This document shows positions 10,189-21,142 of a DNA stretch of 64,000 bases, piece after piece (position 1 is the first letter of the stretch; every line of letters begins with the position of its first letter). The stretch is from positions 1 to 64,000 of the forward strand of contig JAECUM010016819.1 of the NCBI GenBank assembly GCA_016617855.1, given 5' to 3'. The DNA is from Megalonaias nervosa (taxonomy: Eukaryota; Mollusca; Bivalvia; Unionida; Unionidae). The position numbers and the translations under genes are program-made. The notes beneath the pieces were generated by a model. It saw nothing but the letters and a program-made list of their open reading frames with translations. It had not been told where the DNA came from and did not search any database.

Positions 10189-10470
10189 CTAAAGAGGATT
10201 GATGTTGTTGTTGTGATTGCTGGGAGGGTGAGTGACGTTGGACGCAAGACTCCCGTTGTTACAGTTAGAAGAGTATTTCAGGGAAGTATTAGGAAGAAGG
10301 TAACCGATGCAACTGCTCAGTAAAATAGACCACAATTGTTTGTCTCCCTGTTGCAAACTCAAATTGACAATGGCAGAACCGATGATACAATACACCACAA
10401 AGATTTGGCAGAAAAAGACGATTTGCTTTAAGGCACAGTCTTCACACGACACCCACAAGGGTTGCTTTAG
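10189..10470 (-). CDS. Small hydrophobic Polinton protein
   Basis: The frame of about 90 residues has one strong transmembrane segment (QIVFFCQIFVVYCIIGSAIV), followed by LWSILLSSCIGYLLPNTSLK. The LW..LL.S..GYLLP ending is a pattern I associate with a short membrane protein of metazoan Polintons. The frame is open but begins at a non-ATG codon, so either the start is lost or it lies elsewhere. It sits between integrase and penton. Role unknown; membrane interaction of the particle is plausible. Confidence 0.55.
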   Translation of the reverse strand, partial: LKQPLWVSCEDCALKQIVFFCQIFVVYCIIGSAIVNLSLQQGDKQLWSILLSSCIGYLLPNTSLKYSSNCNNGSLASNVTHPPSNHNNNINPL

Positions 10471-10549
10471 TAGATCTTGCAGAAGAACTGGGTGAAGGAA
10501 TGGTCACGGCTGAAGTTGTTGAGGCTGTGATGAACGGCATGATGGTCGT

Positions 10550-11649
10550 TACTTTTTATAGTCGATGACTTGCGAAGCGTCGATCCAAGAGTCAGACCTC
10601 GGCGGATATTCTTTCCAATGTACTTTGACTTTTTTGACACGACGTTTTCCCACTTTACGGGTTCTTCGATCGAGAATGCTTTTGATGTCTTACACTTCAT
10701 CTTCTTTTTTGGTCACGCGTTGTACCTCGGGCAAGTAAAACGTTCCTTTCAACACTTCTTCGTTCATGTCTTCCAATTTATAGATGGCAGGATGACGGCC
10801 ACGCACTCGTCCAGTCACACGAAACAATTCGGTGGTCCAGTTGGGTAAGTAACCTTTGTCGAAAGTGCGTTTGGTTTTGCCAATGCGCACCCAATCTCCC
10901 GTCCTCAACTCAGCACCTTTCTTGGGGACAGTCACAGTCGGGGACGTACCAAACAGGCGCTCAAAGACGGTCACTTCATTGTCGGAGTCACTTCTTAGGG
11001 GGCACATCCGATGCTCCGATGATAAGATTGGTTGTACGCTTGGACCAGGTGCGATAAGACGTCGATGTACTTGAGAGTGTGTTGATGCGTAAAATATTTG
11101 CACACGCTTTCTTTCAAGGTGCGTTGAAAACGTTCCACGATGCTGGCTTTGGTTTCGGGATTCTCGGTGGGGAAAAATGAATGTCTCGTTTCATTAATTC
11201 TTTTTGGAAAGCTTGTTTCAGAAATTCGGTGCCTTTGTCGGTTTGCCATCGAAGAGGGTGGCGACCACTTTGTTTCAACACCAGTTTTAAGGCTTGTACT
11301 AACCCACTGTTCGATTTTTAGTCAATGGCACGACCAAGGCAAATTTGGAAAAGACGTCGATGAGACAAAACAAATATTTGTAGCCACGATTGTAGGTGGC
11401 CAAACGAGAAATTTCGGCTAAATCGGCTTGCCATTGATGATCGATGCCCTCCACTCAGGTGCAATTTCTGGAAAATTTTCGTCGAATGGGTTTGTGGAAG
11501 GTGTAATTGGCTTGTTCTTGTAACCATCGTTGCACTTGAGGGAAAAGAACACAATTTCAGTTGGGATTTGGCAGCACGATACAATTTCTGAACTCCTCCG
11601 TAACCCGCAGGATGGGATGGATCGCAGTAAATGCTGGCTAACAATTCTC
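10550..11649 (-). pseudogene. Polinton integrase with C-terminal chromodomain, broken
   Basis: Successive frames give an N-terminal zinc-binding/linker part (SIYCDPSHPAGYGGVQKLYR), the rve core with all three acidic residues (WQADLAEI, WQTDKGTEF, ETKASIVERF), and the RSIG ending of the core. The DNA-binding tail follows (KRTFDKGYLPNWTTELF, GTFYLPEVQRVTK). After one in-frame TAA a chromodomain continues (KVHWKEYPPRSDSWID). Chromodomain integrases insert element DNA and can target methylated histones. Several frameshifts and stops mean this copy is inactive, although the catalytic residues can be read. Confidence 0.9.
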
Positions 11650-11694
11650 CATTAGGAATTGTTTTTTTAATAATTCACCCACTCTTCACGGATG

Positions 11695-12311
11695 CTACTC
11701 CTCTGGTGGGGTGAGGGGTGGTTTGGAAACTTCTTTACGTGTCCGATGTACCACGGGAGCAGATGTCGAGGGTAGTGGTGGTGGTGGTAATGGGATGGCT
11801 TTTGTCTTCTTTTCTTTTATCACTTCTGGTTTCCCTTCTTTCTTTTTGACTTCTGTCGAAGGAGGAGTGGACATCATCTTTTTAACCCAAGCTTTAAGCT
11901 GCGGTGTAGGGGATAGGGTCAACAAGGACGCTGAAATTGCATTAGGGATGGGAGCTGCTGACGGTTTTTGAAAGACTTCCTGTGCCTCTTCTTCCTCACG
12001 AATCCGTGGGGCTGCGTCTGTCTTGACCGCTGGGAGTAGTGGTGGTGGTGGTGGTGGTGGTGGTGATGATGGGCTTTTCATCAGGTCTTAAAATCTTTCA
12101 GAGTTGGCAGAGCTGTTTCGTCAAAAGCTTTCTGGTGATAGAGTTGATGTCGTTGGAACAGTTGACCGTACCGTTGTGATTTTTCCGTTTCTGACAAATC
12201 GCTGCGATCCATCAACGATTTCAGTTCGTGTTGTAACTGGGACATCTCGGTTGAATGAGGACTGGGTGGTAAATGCGGGGTCCGTTGTTCTCGACAACGA
12301 TGGAATTTCAT
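11695..12311 (-). pseudogene. Polinton structural-type protein with proline-rich tail, frameshifted
   Basis: The first frame (12311-12081) has the helical signature LKSLMDRSDLSETEKSQRYG, then LFQRHQLYHQ, which resembles a protein found next to the integrase in metazoan Polintons. The second frame (12081-11695) continues with polyproline stretches and a Lys-rich region. The two join near 12081 by a frame change. I associate the helical L-S-D-x-E-K...Y...LQR pattern with Polinton accessory virion proteins but cannot name a function. Confidence 0.5.
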
Positions 12312-12419
12312 CTATCATTTGTAAGGCACTAAAGCCAGTTTTCATCCTTCTATCTGATTCCAAAGGTCATGTCTGAGATCTTTTGAGTCCAGAGGTCCCT
12401 TTTATCCTCTTGACCCTTT

Positions 12420-12749
12420 TCATCTTAGACCTATCGGCAAAACACTTCCCAGGAGTCCTCCCAGCATCGCTCCCGCTATTTCTTTGAGAAGAAGTCCTAT
12501 CAGGGGTTAAAATCCTCCGCGTTGCACCAACATCTTTTTCTTTTGACGGATGGGTATTTTCTTATGGATCATTTGGCGAAGAACGTGTAGATGTTTGGCT
12601 AAGCATTCTTTCTGATGTTTAGAGAAAGATATCGTTCCTTTCGAGACATTCGGACAGCAATCGTTCATGGTATCGATCACGTCTTTGGAGGCAGTTTGAA
12701 TGAGTTGTTTTTGCACGAGTGGAGGGGTTTTAGACAGGACGGACAACAT
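12420..12749 (-). pseudogene. pX-like basic/hydrophobic core protein of Polinton, one in-frame TAA
   Basis: The ORF starts MLSVLSKTPPLVQKQLIQTA and has a region of Cys/Asn/Lys helices. It then reads KKIPIRQKKKMLVQRGGF, and after a single in-frame TAA (12509-12507) the hydrophobic tail LLLKEIAGAMLGGLLGSVLP. The order of basic KRK..LQ.GGF followed by a small-residue hydrophobic end is characteristic of a capsid-core protein in Polintons, likened to adenovirus core peptides. The rest of the 110-codon frame is open. Confidence 0.7.
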
Positions 12750-12753
12750 GTCC

Positions 12754-13180
12754 CTATGTTTGGTTAAACGAGGAAGCAGTCATTTCCATTTCTTTCCATT
12801 TTAGGGAAGAGTGGTGTGCACTTCTTTTAGGGGACATCTTTTTTGGTTCAGGGGCAAAACTATGCTGAAATCCATCGCTTGACATGCATTCTTTTATCTT
12901 ATTTTTGGGCTGGTGGTGGTAATAGATTAAATCGTTTGAGTATCTGTGGTAACAAAAGAGGCATAAAATTACTCCCCTTTGGTTGCTCCTCTTTTTCTTC
13001 GTACGTCTGGGTGTTTTCACGGGTAAACGTCTATGCTTGCCTAAGCGTTTTCTCGGATGACGAGACTGTCCTATTTATTTTCCTTTTCCTTTTTGGACAG
13101 GAGAACGACGATGGTGGTGGAGTGCACGTCTTTGAGGGGGCATCTTTGGGCGTTCATGAACACAAAAACTCTAATATCCA
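12754..13180 (-). pseudogene. Very basic core-like protein, broken
   Basis: Minus frames contain dense Arg/Lys/His clusters: MPPQRRALHHHRRSPVQKGK, a stop, then PRKRLGKHRRLPVKTPRRTK. The 13020-12754 frame ends ASSFNQT. Such protamine-like stretches suit a DNA-condensing core protein, as in adenovirus, and the gene lies within the structural cluster. No family motif was seen, so the assignment is by composition and position only. Confidence 0.4.
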
Positions 13181-13292
13181 TCGTTTTCCCCAGGTCATTT
13201 TATACTGGAATGCGTCGCCACTGACTGTCTTTACGTCGTATCAACTTGATGACAGGCATCACGCGTCGTGGAGGGGTTCGCAACGGACTCAA

Positions 13293-13790
13293 TCAGGACA
13301 GTTCCTGCTTGGATACATCCAGTAAACTCTGTAACATGCCCGATCTCTCTTGGACTTTAATTTTAGGAGCAGGTACCTTGTGAGCAGCTGCCGCTGAGGC
13401 TAAAGAGGTAGAGGAGGAGGGTGTCACCACTGGAGGAGAAGTTCCTGGAGGCACGGGTTTCCATTGTTTCATCAAATTAGGAAGAACGGGTGTCAAATTG
13501 GGTTTGGCCGGCATCACCAGCACGGAGAAGTGGAAGAACCTGAGGCTGCTGGAGACGCGGTTACTGTCGCTGCAGGTCGTGGTTTGGGGATGTAATGTTG
13601 CACCCTAGCCACAGTGCCTCTCTTGCTGGTGAAGCTGTTTTCCGGGGGCCTGTCTTTTTCTGTGGACTTTTCTTTTTCTGTGGCTGTGACCTGCTCTTGT
13701 CACCACTGTTCGTTTTCTTCTGGGTACGTTTGGGGTCTGGGAGTGACTTTTTCTTGGGATCCCATTGTAAGAGGGAACGAAATATGACAC
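13293..13790 (-). pseudogene. Basic, then Ser/Pro-rich protein segments (unknown)
   Basis: The frame at 13790-13605 is highly basic (VPRRKRTVVTRAGHSHRKRK). A neighbouring frame over the same bases is also basic and Lys-rich, so the original frame is unclear. The 13523-13293 segment is Pro/Ser/Ala-rich and ends KVQERSGMLQSLLDVSKQEL. Both lie in the structural gene cluster of the relic. I do not recognise either one. Confidence 0.35.
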
Positions 13791-13815
13791 CTCCTAGAGA
13801 ATCGCTACCTCAAGG

Positions 13816-14178
13816 TTTGAAAATGATTTGCTTTATGGTTTGAGTGTCGATTCGGGGATCTGCCAGTTGCGTCAAGGCTACATTGTTTCTGTCAAAAAAG
13901 CGTTTTGGTTTGACGTGGGATGTGAATGATGCCTTGCAGTAATTGACGTGCTGTCACCATAAACCATCGTAAGACTTCTTTGAGACTGGCTCTAAGACAC
14001 GACCAGGTATTTGTCGATTTTGTTCCCCACTGATGCCGTACAAGGCACGAATCAATTTGACGGGAAGATGAGACTGAAGGGACGTCATGTTGGCGCTGTG
14101 TGAGGATTTTAAAGACTTTTTTGTTGTTGTTAAGTCGACGGCGAAGTGTACACGACAGGCCCTCCGTCTTGGCACCAA
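13816..14178 (-). pseudogene. Unrecognised Polinton-relic gene with one in-frame TGA
   Basis: From an internal Met (MTSLQSHLPVKLIRALYGIS) the minus frame runs to KKSYDGLW. It meets a TGA at 13956-13954 and then stays open to 13816 (ending DTQTIKQIIFKP). The single stop in an otherwise open frame of about 120 codons suggests a real gene that has decayed. It sits just downstream of the packaging ATPase. No domain was recognised. Confidence 0.4.
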
Positions 14179-14302
14179 AGATGAAACAGATGGGTACGAA
14201 ATCGCAAATAATCGGGGGTAGTAGGTTTTAAATCACGAGTAAATAGGCATGTGGGGTTTGAATGGCATTGTTGTACGCTTGAGTCAGCTAAGGCGTTCCT
14301 AA

Positions 14303-14744
14303 CTATTTGGCTAAGACTTGCACTTGCAATTTATCTCTAGGGCTTTTAAACAAGACCACGTAATGAGCATTGAGACTGATGGTGTGATGGGCTTTAATTT
14401 GTTGAAACAAATTTTGGGTGATGTAAATGACACTGGCATTACGATGATGACCTTTGCGCGTAAACCACAGTTTAAATTCTTCTTCGTCTTCTCCTAAATT
14501 GTCTTCGAAGATGTCAAGATGTATTTGACTGGGGTCAGACACGGATCATCCTCTTTGCCAGGATGCCTTCCACGAACACGATGAAATCGCATTTACTTTC
14601 TTGCAGGAGGCTGTACGTCGATTGCCACTCTTTGTAACACCACACGATCCGTTGCGGTGGACGATAGATCAAATGATGTTTATGTTCGATCAAACGTTTG
14701 CCAAATTCAGTTTTGCCTGATCCGCTGGGTCCAGCAATTAACAT
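14303..14744 (-). pseudogene. Polinton DNA-packaging ATPase (FtsK/HerA, A32-like), one frameshift
   Basis: The frame from 14744 has a textbook Walker A, MLIAGPSGSGKTEFGKRLIE, then the linker IYRPPQRIVWCYKEWQ. At about 14540 the frame shifts. The second frame holds the Walker B-type region HLDIFEDNL and the sensor segment NASVIYITQNLF, which is highly typical of Polinton packaging ATPases. The protein pumps the genome into preformed capsids. Residues upstream of the Met (STFKVIDENLDRSSWEAL then a stop) suggest the natural start was further upstream. Confidence 0.88.
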
Positions 14745-14937
14745 GTTAAAGGGATGGAGAAGTTACAAGGCCTCCCAACTGGAACGATCTAAGTTTTCGT
14801 CGATGACTTTGAAAGTGGAGGAAGAGGGAGCAGGGATAGCAGAGGTAACCATAGTGCAGGAAATGTCACTTTTGACACGAAGACAGACAAGAGTTTTTGT
14901 ACTTTTTTCAGGACACGCTTATTGTACAAAAATATTT

Positions 14938-15430
14938 TTAAAATGCAACACGACAAAAAATACATAAAAGCCAAAGGGTTAAGTAAATCGATAAAATACA
15001 CATGAAAAGAATCAAAGTAGAATATAAACAAATCACTGTACAACTTTTTTGGTGACAAAGGTGTGGTGTCTTAGGGACAGGTTGTGATGTTCTTAGAGTC
15101 TCTGCCCTTGGCACAGTCACACAGGGGTCCTCCCGGAATGGTCTTTCGGGGATGTCCATGTCAATGACGGTCCTGTCCTGAATGGAGTGGTTTTCGCCGG
15201 TGTTGGCTTCTTCTGGCACTGCAGCTAACACAGGTTTAAAAGTTACTTTTTTCACTGGACACTTTAAGTTCACATTTTCCTTTGAATGCATAACACAGAT
15301 CTTGGGCAATGTAAGCCACTTCTTTTGTCCAGACCTCGAAACCCCAACTTTTCCAATCACGTACATCTTTCCAGTGAGAGGGTAAGTCACAAACTATACA
15401 CACATCTTCGTGAGCATCCGGAGTGGGCAA
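14938..15430 (-). pseudogene. Unrecognised gene at the upstream edge of the Polinton relic, C-terminal TM
   Basis: Two overlapping minus frames (15430-15236, VCDLPSHWKDVRDWKSWGFE ...; and 15390-14938) together suggest one frameshifted protein. It has a Cys/Trp-rich head, a middle ending near PVPKTPHLCHQKSCTV, and a C-terminal membrane segment (LYSTLILFMCILSIYLTLWL). I do not recognise it. It is the last minus-strand sequence that looks coding before the relic gives way to plus-strand candidate exons at 15.44 kb. Confidence 0.35.
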
Positions 15431-15440
15431 AATTTCAGAA

Positions 15441-15620
15441 AGAAACTTTTCTTAAAACAGAGGTCGAAAAGTTTGCAGATGAAAGCGCAAGGCTTTTAAC
15501 AGAACGAGTTTCTCGTGCTCATTTATACTGGAATAGTGATTGTAAATATTCAGGAGCACTATTATCGGATATCCTGTACATTAATATGGCTTTTCTCAAC
15601 CGGATTCAATCTTTAATAGG
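15441..15620 (+). CDS. Candidate internal exon (unknown gene)
   Basis: An open 60-codon segment begins right after an acceptor-like ATTTCAG and ends at a donor-like ATAG/GTAATA. The sequence KETFLKTEVEKFADESARLL ... LNRIQSLI is helix-like and shows no recognised domain. It lies upstream, on the same strand, of P2X7-like exons at 16.6 and 18.2 kb and could belong to that gene; this is inference from strand and order only. Confidence 0.3.
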
Positions 15621-15679
15621 TAATATTTATAACTTACGAGCTAAAATTTTCCTTGCTTTCTTTCTGGATTGATATTAGC

Positions 15680-16603
15680 GCGAATGTTTTCTTTTTTTTT
15701 TTTTTGTTTTTTTTTTTGTTGAAGATCTGCTAGCTTTGCTATGTTTTTATCATTTGAATTACCCCATACCGTATTACAGTCTTATCTTACTGAGAAGCCA
15801 CAAACTTGCATTAACTTTTTTACTGATATGTAATGATATGTTCAGTCCATGATAGATTATTATCTACCAAAACACCAATTAGTCTATCATGACAGACCAT
15901 TTGCAAATTTTTATCCTTCCATGTCACAGTTCATCACTACCAAGATTTGTTCTTTTTTGCCATTTTGAGATAATTAATATTTTAGTTTTACCAGTGTTTA
16001 CCACCATGCCAATTTCTAGTTCATATTTGATATAACATTTTGGGTAAGAGTTTCAATCTCCCTGTCTGCTTGGCATTCAATTTTTTCACCTTTGAACTGG
16101 TGATTACTGCAAATGATTCTGTAATAAAAAAGTTTTACTTGATGCAATGGCAACTTTGAAACTTGTTTCATTCTTTCAATAACTTTTATGTATTACTTGA
16201 GCATGTTATTGCCAAAGCTTACAGTTTTTATATACCAAATATATATCACAAATGGTATGAATAATTTGATAGGAATATGCTGCTACATTACAGATAACCT
16301 CTTTCTGTATACAGGATATGTGTAGCAGCTGCCTATGAATGTGTAACTTGCACTTAGTGCCGATAAAAACCAAGTACTGCATCTATTTACACAAAGAATT
16401 AAAACTTTGGTAGTTACTCTCCCAATATAACGTTTGCAGTCATTTCTGTTTCCAAGGTGGACTTGCAAAGATAGATACCTGATGTAAATACATGATTGTT
16501 GTAAATGTTGAAATTTCCATGGTATCATGACTTTAGCTTTCAAGCTTTTTGTACCACATACATACAGGGATTGAATATGCTTAATCTTTTAAACAAATTC
16601 CAG
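15680..16603. other. Non-coding, AT-rich
   Basis: A T-rich tract at 15,691-15,720 and no supported gene. Short minus ORFs here lack features. Confidence 0.5.
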
Positions 16604-16761
16604 GAGATCATAAGAAGTGTTGAGCCAGACCGGCTGAGGGAACTGTTCATATAGATGTTGCAGTTCCACCCCAGCCTTGTCTTTAATGTATTGGAGCCAG
16701 GTTCAATGCATTGTGGTGGTTATCACCCAATCCCCGATACAAGATTACCAGAATGGTTGTT
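16604..16761 (+). pseudogene. P2X7 C-terminal-domain-like exon, with one in-frame TAG
   Basis: After an acceptor TTCCAG, the frame reads EIIRSVEPDRLRELFI, then TAG, then MLQFHPSLVFNVLEPGSMHC, and ends at a GTGAGAG donor. This matches the start of the P2X7 intracellular-domain family common in invertebrates: an L..L....L..L....P.L...(I/V)L pattern before a Cys-rich zinc-binding part. The Cys-rich exon is not seen between here and 18.2 kb. The internal stop suggests a decayed copy. Confidence 0.5.
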
Positions 16762-18205
16762 GTGAGAGACAGCTCTGCATATCACTTTTGCCAGTAATGA
16801 ATTTATCAACTTTTTTTTAGAATGTATACTGTCGCTTAATGCATTATTCTTAATATGCTTAAGAGTTTATTTAACATAAGAAGTTTGAAGAGTTTTGGCG
16901 AGACTGTTTACCAAATTAGACATATGCTTTGATTATTTTTTGCAACCACTTTGAATGAATTTTAAAATTGTAACAGACATGCATACATATGCTAATGATA
17001 AGGACTTTTTAGCAATTGATTCTCGTCAAGTAAATTCTTTTCATTACCTGGTTTCAATGTGGGTACCTCACTATGCTAAACAAATCTAATCTGATGATGA
17101 TACAAGGATAAAAGTCTTGTGTAAATATTGTTACAAGCCAGGGGTCTTTGCTTGACCGAGCGGTGTCAAGCCCTGGCGCGATTCCCGCTAGAAGTCATAA
17201 GTTTACCCCAAATTTCCAAAGACTTCTATACAACTTCAGTTGTAAGTTAGAAAGCCCGACGTGCCCATTCTATACATAAATTTTACTCTAATTAATGCAA
17301 GACCACATTATTCACAACTTGCCAAATATCTATCAACCGCACATCTGCATAGTTTCTCTTCATCAACTTTCCGTACCGTCAGCAGTTCACGCCGTAGAAA
17401 CTCTACAAATATCCCCTACCACAGGGAACTGTTTTAACTACGCCACCTTAGGCCAGTCAATCCATAGTTCCAAGGCACATTACGCCAATACAACTACATC
17501 ACATTTGCCACCATGGCGACATAAACGGTATCTGCAGAGTCCCTTCTCATTTATCCCATTGTGTAATTTACCGGTTTCTTACCGTAAATACTGCCACTGC
17601 AGTCACAACACCAAGGTACACTACTAGATTTTATTAGGGACTACGTTATTCAGGGACAGTCATGCGGTTTGGGTCTGAATTCACTACTAATTGACCATGG
17701 CATCATGGAAACTCACTAACACTTTCTCTCCATGACGTTTGCTTCTAATAATTGGCTAATTATTTCGGGCTACGGAATATTTCCATTGCACCGAATTCCA
17801 ATAATCAAACAAGTAAAATCACACAAATCTAAGAATTCCTTAAACGGGGCGCTATAACCAAATGCGCACCTCCAAAATTTATTACAATATTATCTTCATC
17901 TGCAATCAGCCATTTCTATTTGATCCCAATGCAGGAGTCCCTGACTTCTAAAAATGCTCCTCAAACACTTGAGCTGTTCATCTTAACGTAAACTACACTT
18001 AATATCAATTCTAGTTGTGATGGAACTCTCAATACTCATGTCAAAATAAAAACCGTGTGCAGTTTTGATCCATGTTTATTTTACAGTGGAATTCGCTGAT
18101 GGAAGATGAATAAAATTTGATTAGGAGCATGTTCCTATTATTTTTTTAAATATATATTTTGTTACATTTTAGATATAGATATTACAAATTGGAATAATTT
18201 CTCAG
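16762..18205. other. Intron-like or intergenic stretch
   Basis: No supported exon. A segment at about 17,140-17,270 has tRNA-like A- and B-box-like words but no clear fold. Confidence 0.4.
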
Positions 18206-18460
18206 GATTTTCAAGTTCTAATCCTTGATGAGGCTGTACTTGACTTGGCCAGGATGTACATACGGGATATTCTTGTACTCAACGATGAATTTGACTTCAT
18301 GCACCAACAGACATGCTGCCTATAGACAGTTCATACTATGGCAGCTTTGGAAGACTGTGGTCTAGACAGAGATGTGTCATTCCGTCTTGCTGTGTCTGGC
18401 ATATACGTGAGAAGGATCCAGATGCTTTTGGACAATACACTGGCTTCATACCCTCTAGGC
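18206..18460 (+). pseudogene. P2X7 C-terminal-domain-like exon, frameshifted
   Basis: After TTCTCAG the first frame reads DFQVLILDEAVLDLARMYIR, the family's conserved (F)..(V/C)LD..VL..A signature. The match then jumps frame at about 18315 to [12 protein letters not shown], and later FGQYTGF, the second signature of the domain. In vertebrates this module is the cytoplasmic ballast of the P2X7 receptor; in invertebrates it occurs mostly in non-channel proteins. The frame change shows decay or an annotation break. It pairs with the exon at 16.6 kb. Confidence 0.55.
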
Positions 18461-18882
18461 TTGCATGAACTTAAACACTTTCTTGCGTACATGAATTTGT
18501 ATATAAATGAATACAGTTGACTTCATTCTTTGTTTTGTTGTAACTGCACATAATATTGCATCAAACAAAAATGCTCTCATACAGATTTATGTTAACACCA
18601 GTCTATTTCTGCCTATAAACACTGTGGACAAGAAGGTCATAAATAATCAATATAAAAAGTTTTCGGCAATTGCAGTTACAACATTACACATTGTTTTCAA
18701 CTACTGATATCTACAGGTATTTTATAAAGTGTAACCTGCCTTCACAGACACCTCTATATATCAGACACTGTTTCATATTTTACATAACGAAAATTGAGAG
18801 ATCTTCTCCTTCACCAAAACTAGAGCTGGTGGTGGTTCTTGAGGTGCCAGGTTTCTACAAATTCTTCTGGAATCATCTTCCT

Positions 18883-19221
18883 TTAGTTCTGTTCTGCTTG
18901 TCCTCGAATTGACAGATGATGGCTTTCTTGATGTGGGGATATGTTTTCTTTTCCTTGCAAGGGTAGACGGACCATCTCTTGCTTTATTTGTTGTAACATG
19001 GATGATACCTGTTTTAAAGAAAATTTTATTTTCTTAACTTGTGTAACAAGTATCCCCATGCTAACCCATATTGACTTGTCACCCAATATTAGAACCTCAT
19101 GACCAGTTCCCAAGGAGGAGTTGTCGAGGGTTGTTTTTGTTCTTATTTGTTCCATCTCCAAAGTACTATTTGAGACAGGATGCATTATTGCCCATTCCTT
19201 CAGAAGGCAACATATTTTCAC
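18883..19221 (-). CDS. Unrecognised ORF, possible exon
   Basis: A 112-codon minus ORF with a moderately hydrophobic middle (GHEVLILGDKSIWVSMGILV) and a Gln/Lys-rich end. No domain recognised. It lies on the same strand as three candidate exons at 20.2-23.4 kb and could be part of the same gene. Confidence 0.25.
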   Translation of the reverse strand: MKICCLLKEWAIMHPVSNSTLEMEQIRTKTTLDNSSLGTGHEVLILGDKSIWVSMGILVTQVKKIKFSLKQVSSMLQQIKQEMVRLPLQGKENISPHQESHHLSIRGQAEQN

Positions 19222-20216
19222 GAACAGGTATTAGCTAGTAATCATCATCATGACAGCATCTTCCCTAAACCTCCTGAGGAAATTCCATGAACCCCATATA
19301 TCCTTAATAAAGTGTGTCATTCCCCTGGGAAAGTGCTAGACATATCATTGGCTCCAATTAATAGACTTGCATTGCTCAAATCAAAAGAAATATCCACTAG
19401 AATGATAACAATATTAAGTACAAGATTTGTATGCATGACAATAGTAAGTTTCCTTATCACAGATATAAATAAATGTGTGCCAAAATGACTTGTATCTAAT
19501 ACAAAGTTTTCAAGACTTGTACATGTGAATAATATTCCACTGCCTTATGTCCCAGCAGGGATCATAATGTACAATCAATATATAAAATTATTTCTAATTT
19601 CCTGTAGTGAAGCACACTTACACTATCTCCCCTTCTTTGTTTCTCATTACACCTCGCCGCTGTGGATATTGTGATCCAAAGCAGCTAGCTCATTCTTAAT
19701 CCTGTACACAGGAGGGGTGTATGAAAATCTCTTTGCACAGTACATCAGGATCTGCTGATGAAAAACTTCAAGCTCAGCAGTGCTTCTGCAATCACAAACA
19801 CGTATCTTGTAAAATGTGTCATTTGTAATCTGCTAACAGATTAATACAATTATCAAATGATCATTACTGTTGGTAAATTGTGCATACAATAATTCTTACT
19901 GAAGTGTTTATCGATTCAGAGTGTCAATGAATTGTTTATACCTGATGTGCACGTGCTATACCTGAACAGACCAAAGACTCAAGAAGGTGAGTCACTGTAC
20001 ATATTTGAAGTACATACATCTTATGAATGCTAACTTATTCAGGTCCTCAAATGGTAAATATATGCAGTAAATTATTCTTAAGTTGACAATAAAAACATTT
20101 AAAGAGGTCTTAACATTTTTATTTTAAATACCATGCAATTCTTGTAATCCTGAAATGGCATACCTGAAATTTAAGTAATACTCCACATTGTTTAGAAACC
20201 TTTGGTCCAAAAGCAC

Positions 20217-20387
20217 CTATGCCAAGGTTTTCAGCACTTTGATGTCTTTCTTGGGATCAAGCCAAGGTTTTGTCCACTCTTCATTCTCCAGCAAAGGTTC
20301 ATGTAGGCATTTATTGATGCCTTGGCCATGTGAGAGTATCCACTCATGTGTATTAGTGATGTGATGTTGGACACTCTTCCAGATACT
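20217..20387 (-). CDS. Candidate terminal exon of a minus-strand gene
   Basis: It begins at an acceptor TTCTTTCAG and runs 56 codons to a TAG. The protein starts SIWKSVQHHITNTHEWILSH and includes CLHEPLLENEEWTKPWLDP. The W.S..HH......H pattern followed by C.HEPL resembles a Cys/His-containing module of invertebrate proteins often found near transposon-like genes; I cannot name it. No other in-frame stop. Confidence 0.4.
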   Translation of the reverse strand, partial: SIWKSVQHHITNTHEWILSHGQGINKCLHEPLLENEEWTKPWLDPKKDIKVLKTLA

Positions 20388-20959
20388 CTGAAAGAATGCC
20401 ACAATCAATGCTTATAGCACTTAAAGCTGGTCTTTTTTTTTGTCATGGTGACCCCATACTGATAGATTATAAGACAACTTGATATATATCATCAAGGGAA
20501 AGCAACATTATAGATTTGGCTAATAGTTAATGTAACAGGATTGCAGTTTTGCTCGGATCAACGTTCTTTCAATATTCCATATTACTCTGACATTTCAATT
20601 AAATTACTTTTAATAGACTACTTCCATACAAGATTTGGTGATGCATATACATGGATAAAATATATATTAAAAGAAATCAGAAGATAAGGATTATTCACTG
20701 TAACTTTAATTTCATAAAACAAATATCATACAGTAGAAAATGTTTACATAAAATGTTCCAAATACATGGAGAGAAATCTCACCAAAAAATTGTTCTTAGC
20801 TGCTAGCAATCTTGCACAAAAACCAAAAATGGTTCATGATATCATTGGACCATTGTAATAAAGCAACATTTTCCTTTTGCTTGACAACCTTGAAAAGACG
20901 GTTGTTGTTGTAGTTGTTGGAGGATTTAACAACATTTTCAGCACAAGATAGGCTATACT

Positions 20960-21142
20960 AGGCGGCCAGTATTAATGGTGGAGGAAGAACCCAAGAAAAC
21001 CCCAGAAAGAACCACCGACCTGGCAAACTTTCTCACATACCCACATTGGCCGAACCTGAGACTCGAACACACACAGACAGAGGTAAGATGGCAGTGATTC
21101 TTAATGGTGAGATCTCTAGACCACTTGGCCACTCGGGGTCCC
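20960..21142 (-). repeat. tRNA-derived SINE with conserved central core
   Basis: On the minus strand are an A-box-like TGGCCAAGTGGTCTAGAG and a B-box-like GTTCGAGTCTC 60 bp later. After these comes the core TTCCTCCACCATTAATACTG, then GCCGCC. The same head and body recur at 63.0 kb on the same strand. The core (with other head sequence) recurs at 35.9 kb. This is the build of metazoan tRNA SINEs. Confidence 0.75.

Noticed and set aside
11711..11971. Plus Gly-rich ORF
   Set aside because: Antisense of the proline-rich Polinton protein.
17140..17270. tRNA or SINE at a ttgaccgagcggtgtcaag word
   Set aside because: Only box-like words; no cloverleaf and no second copy in the window.
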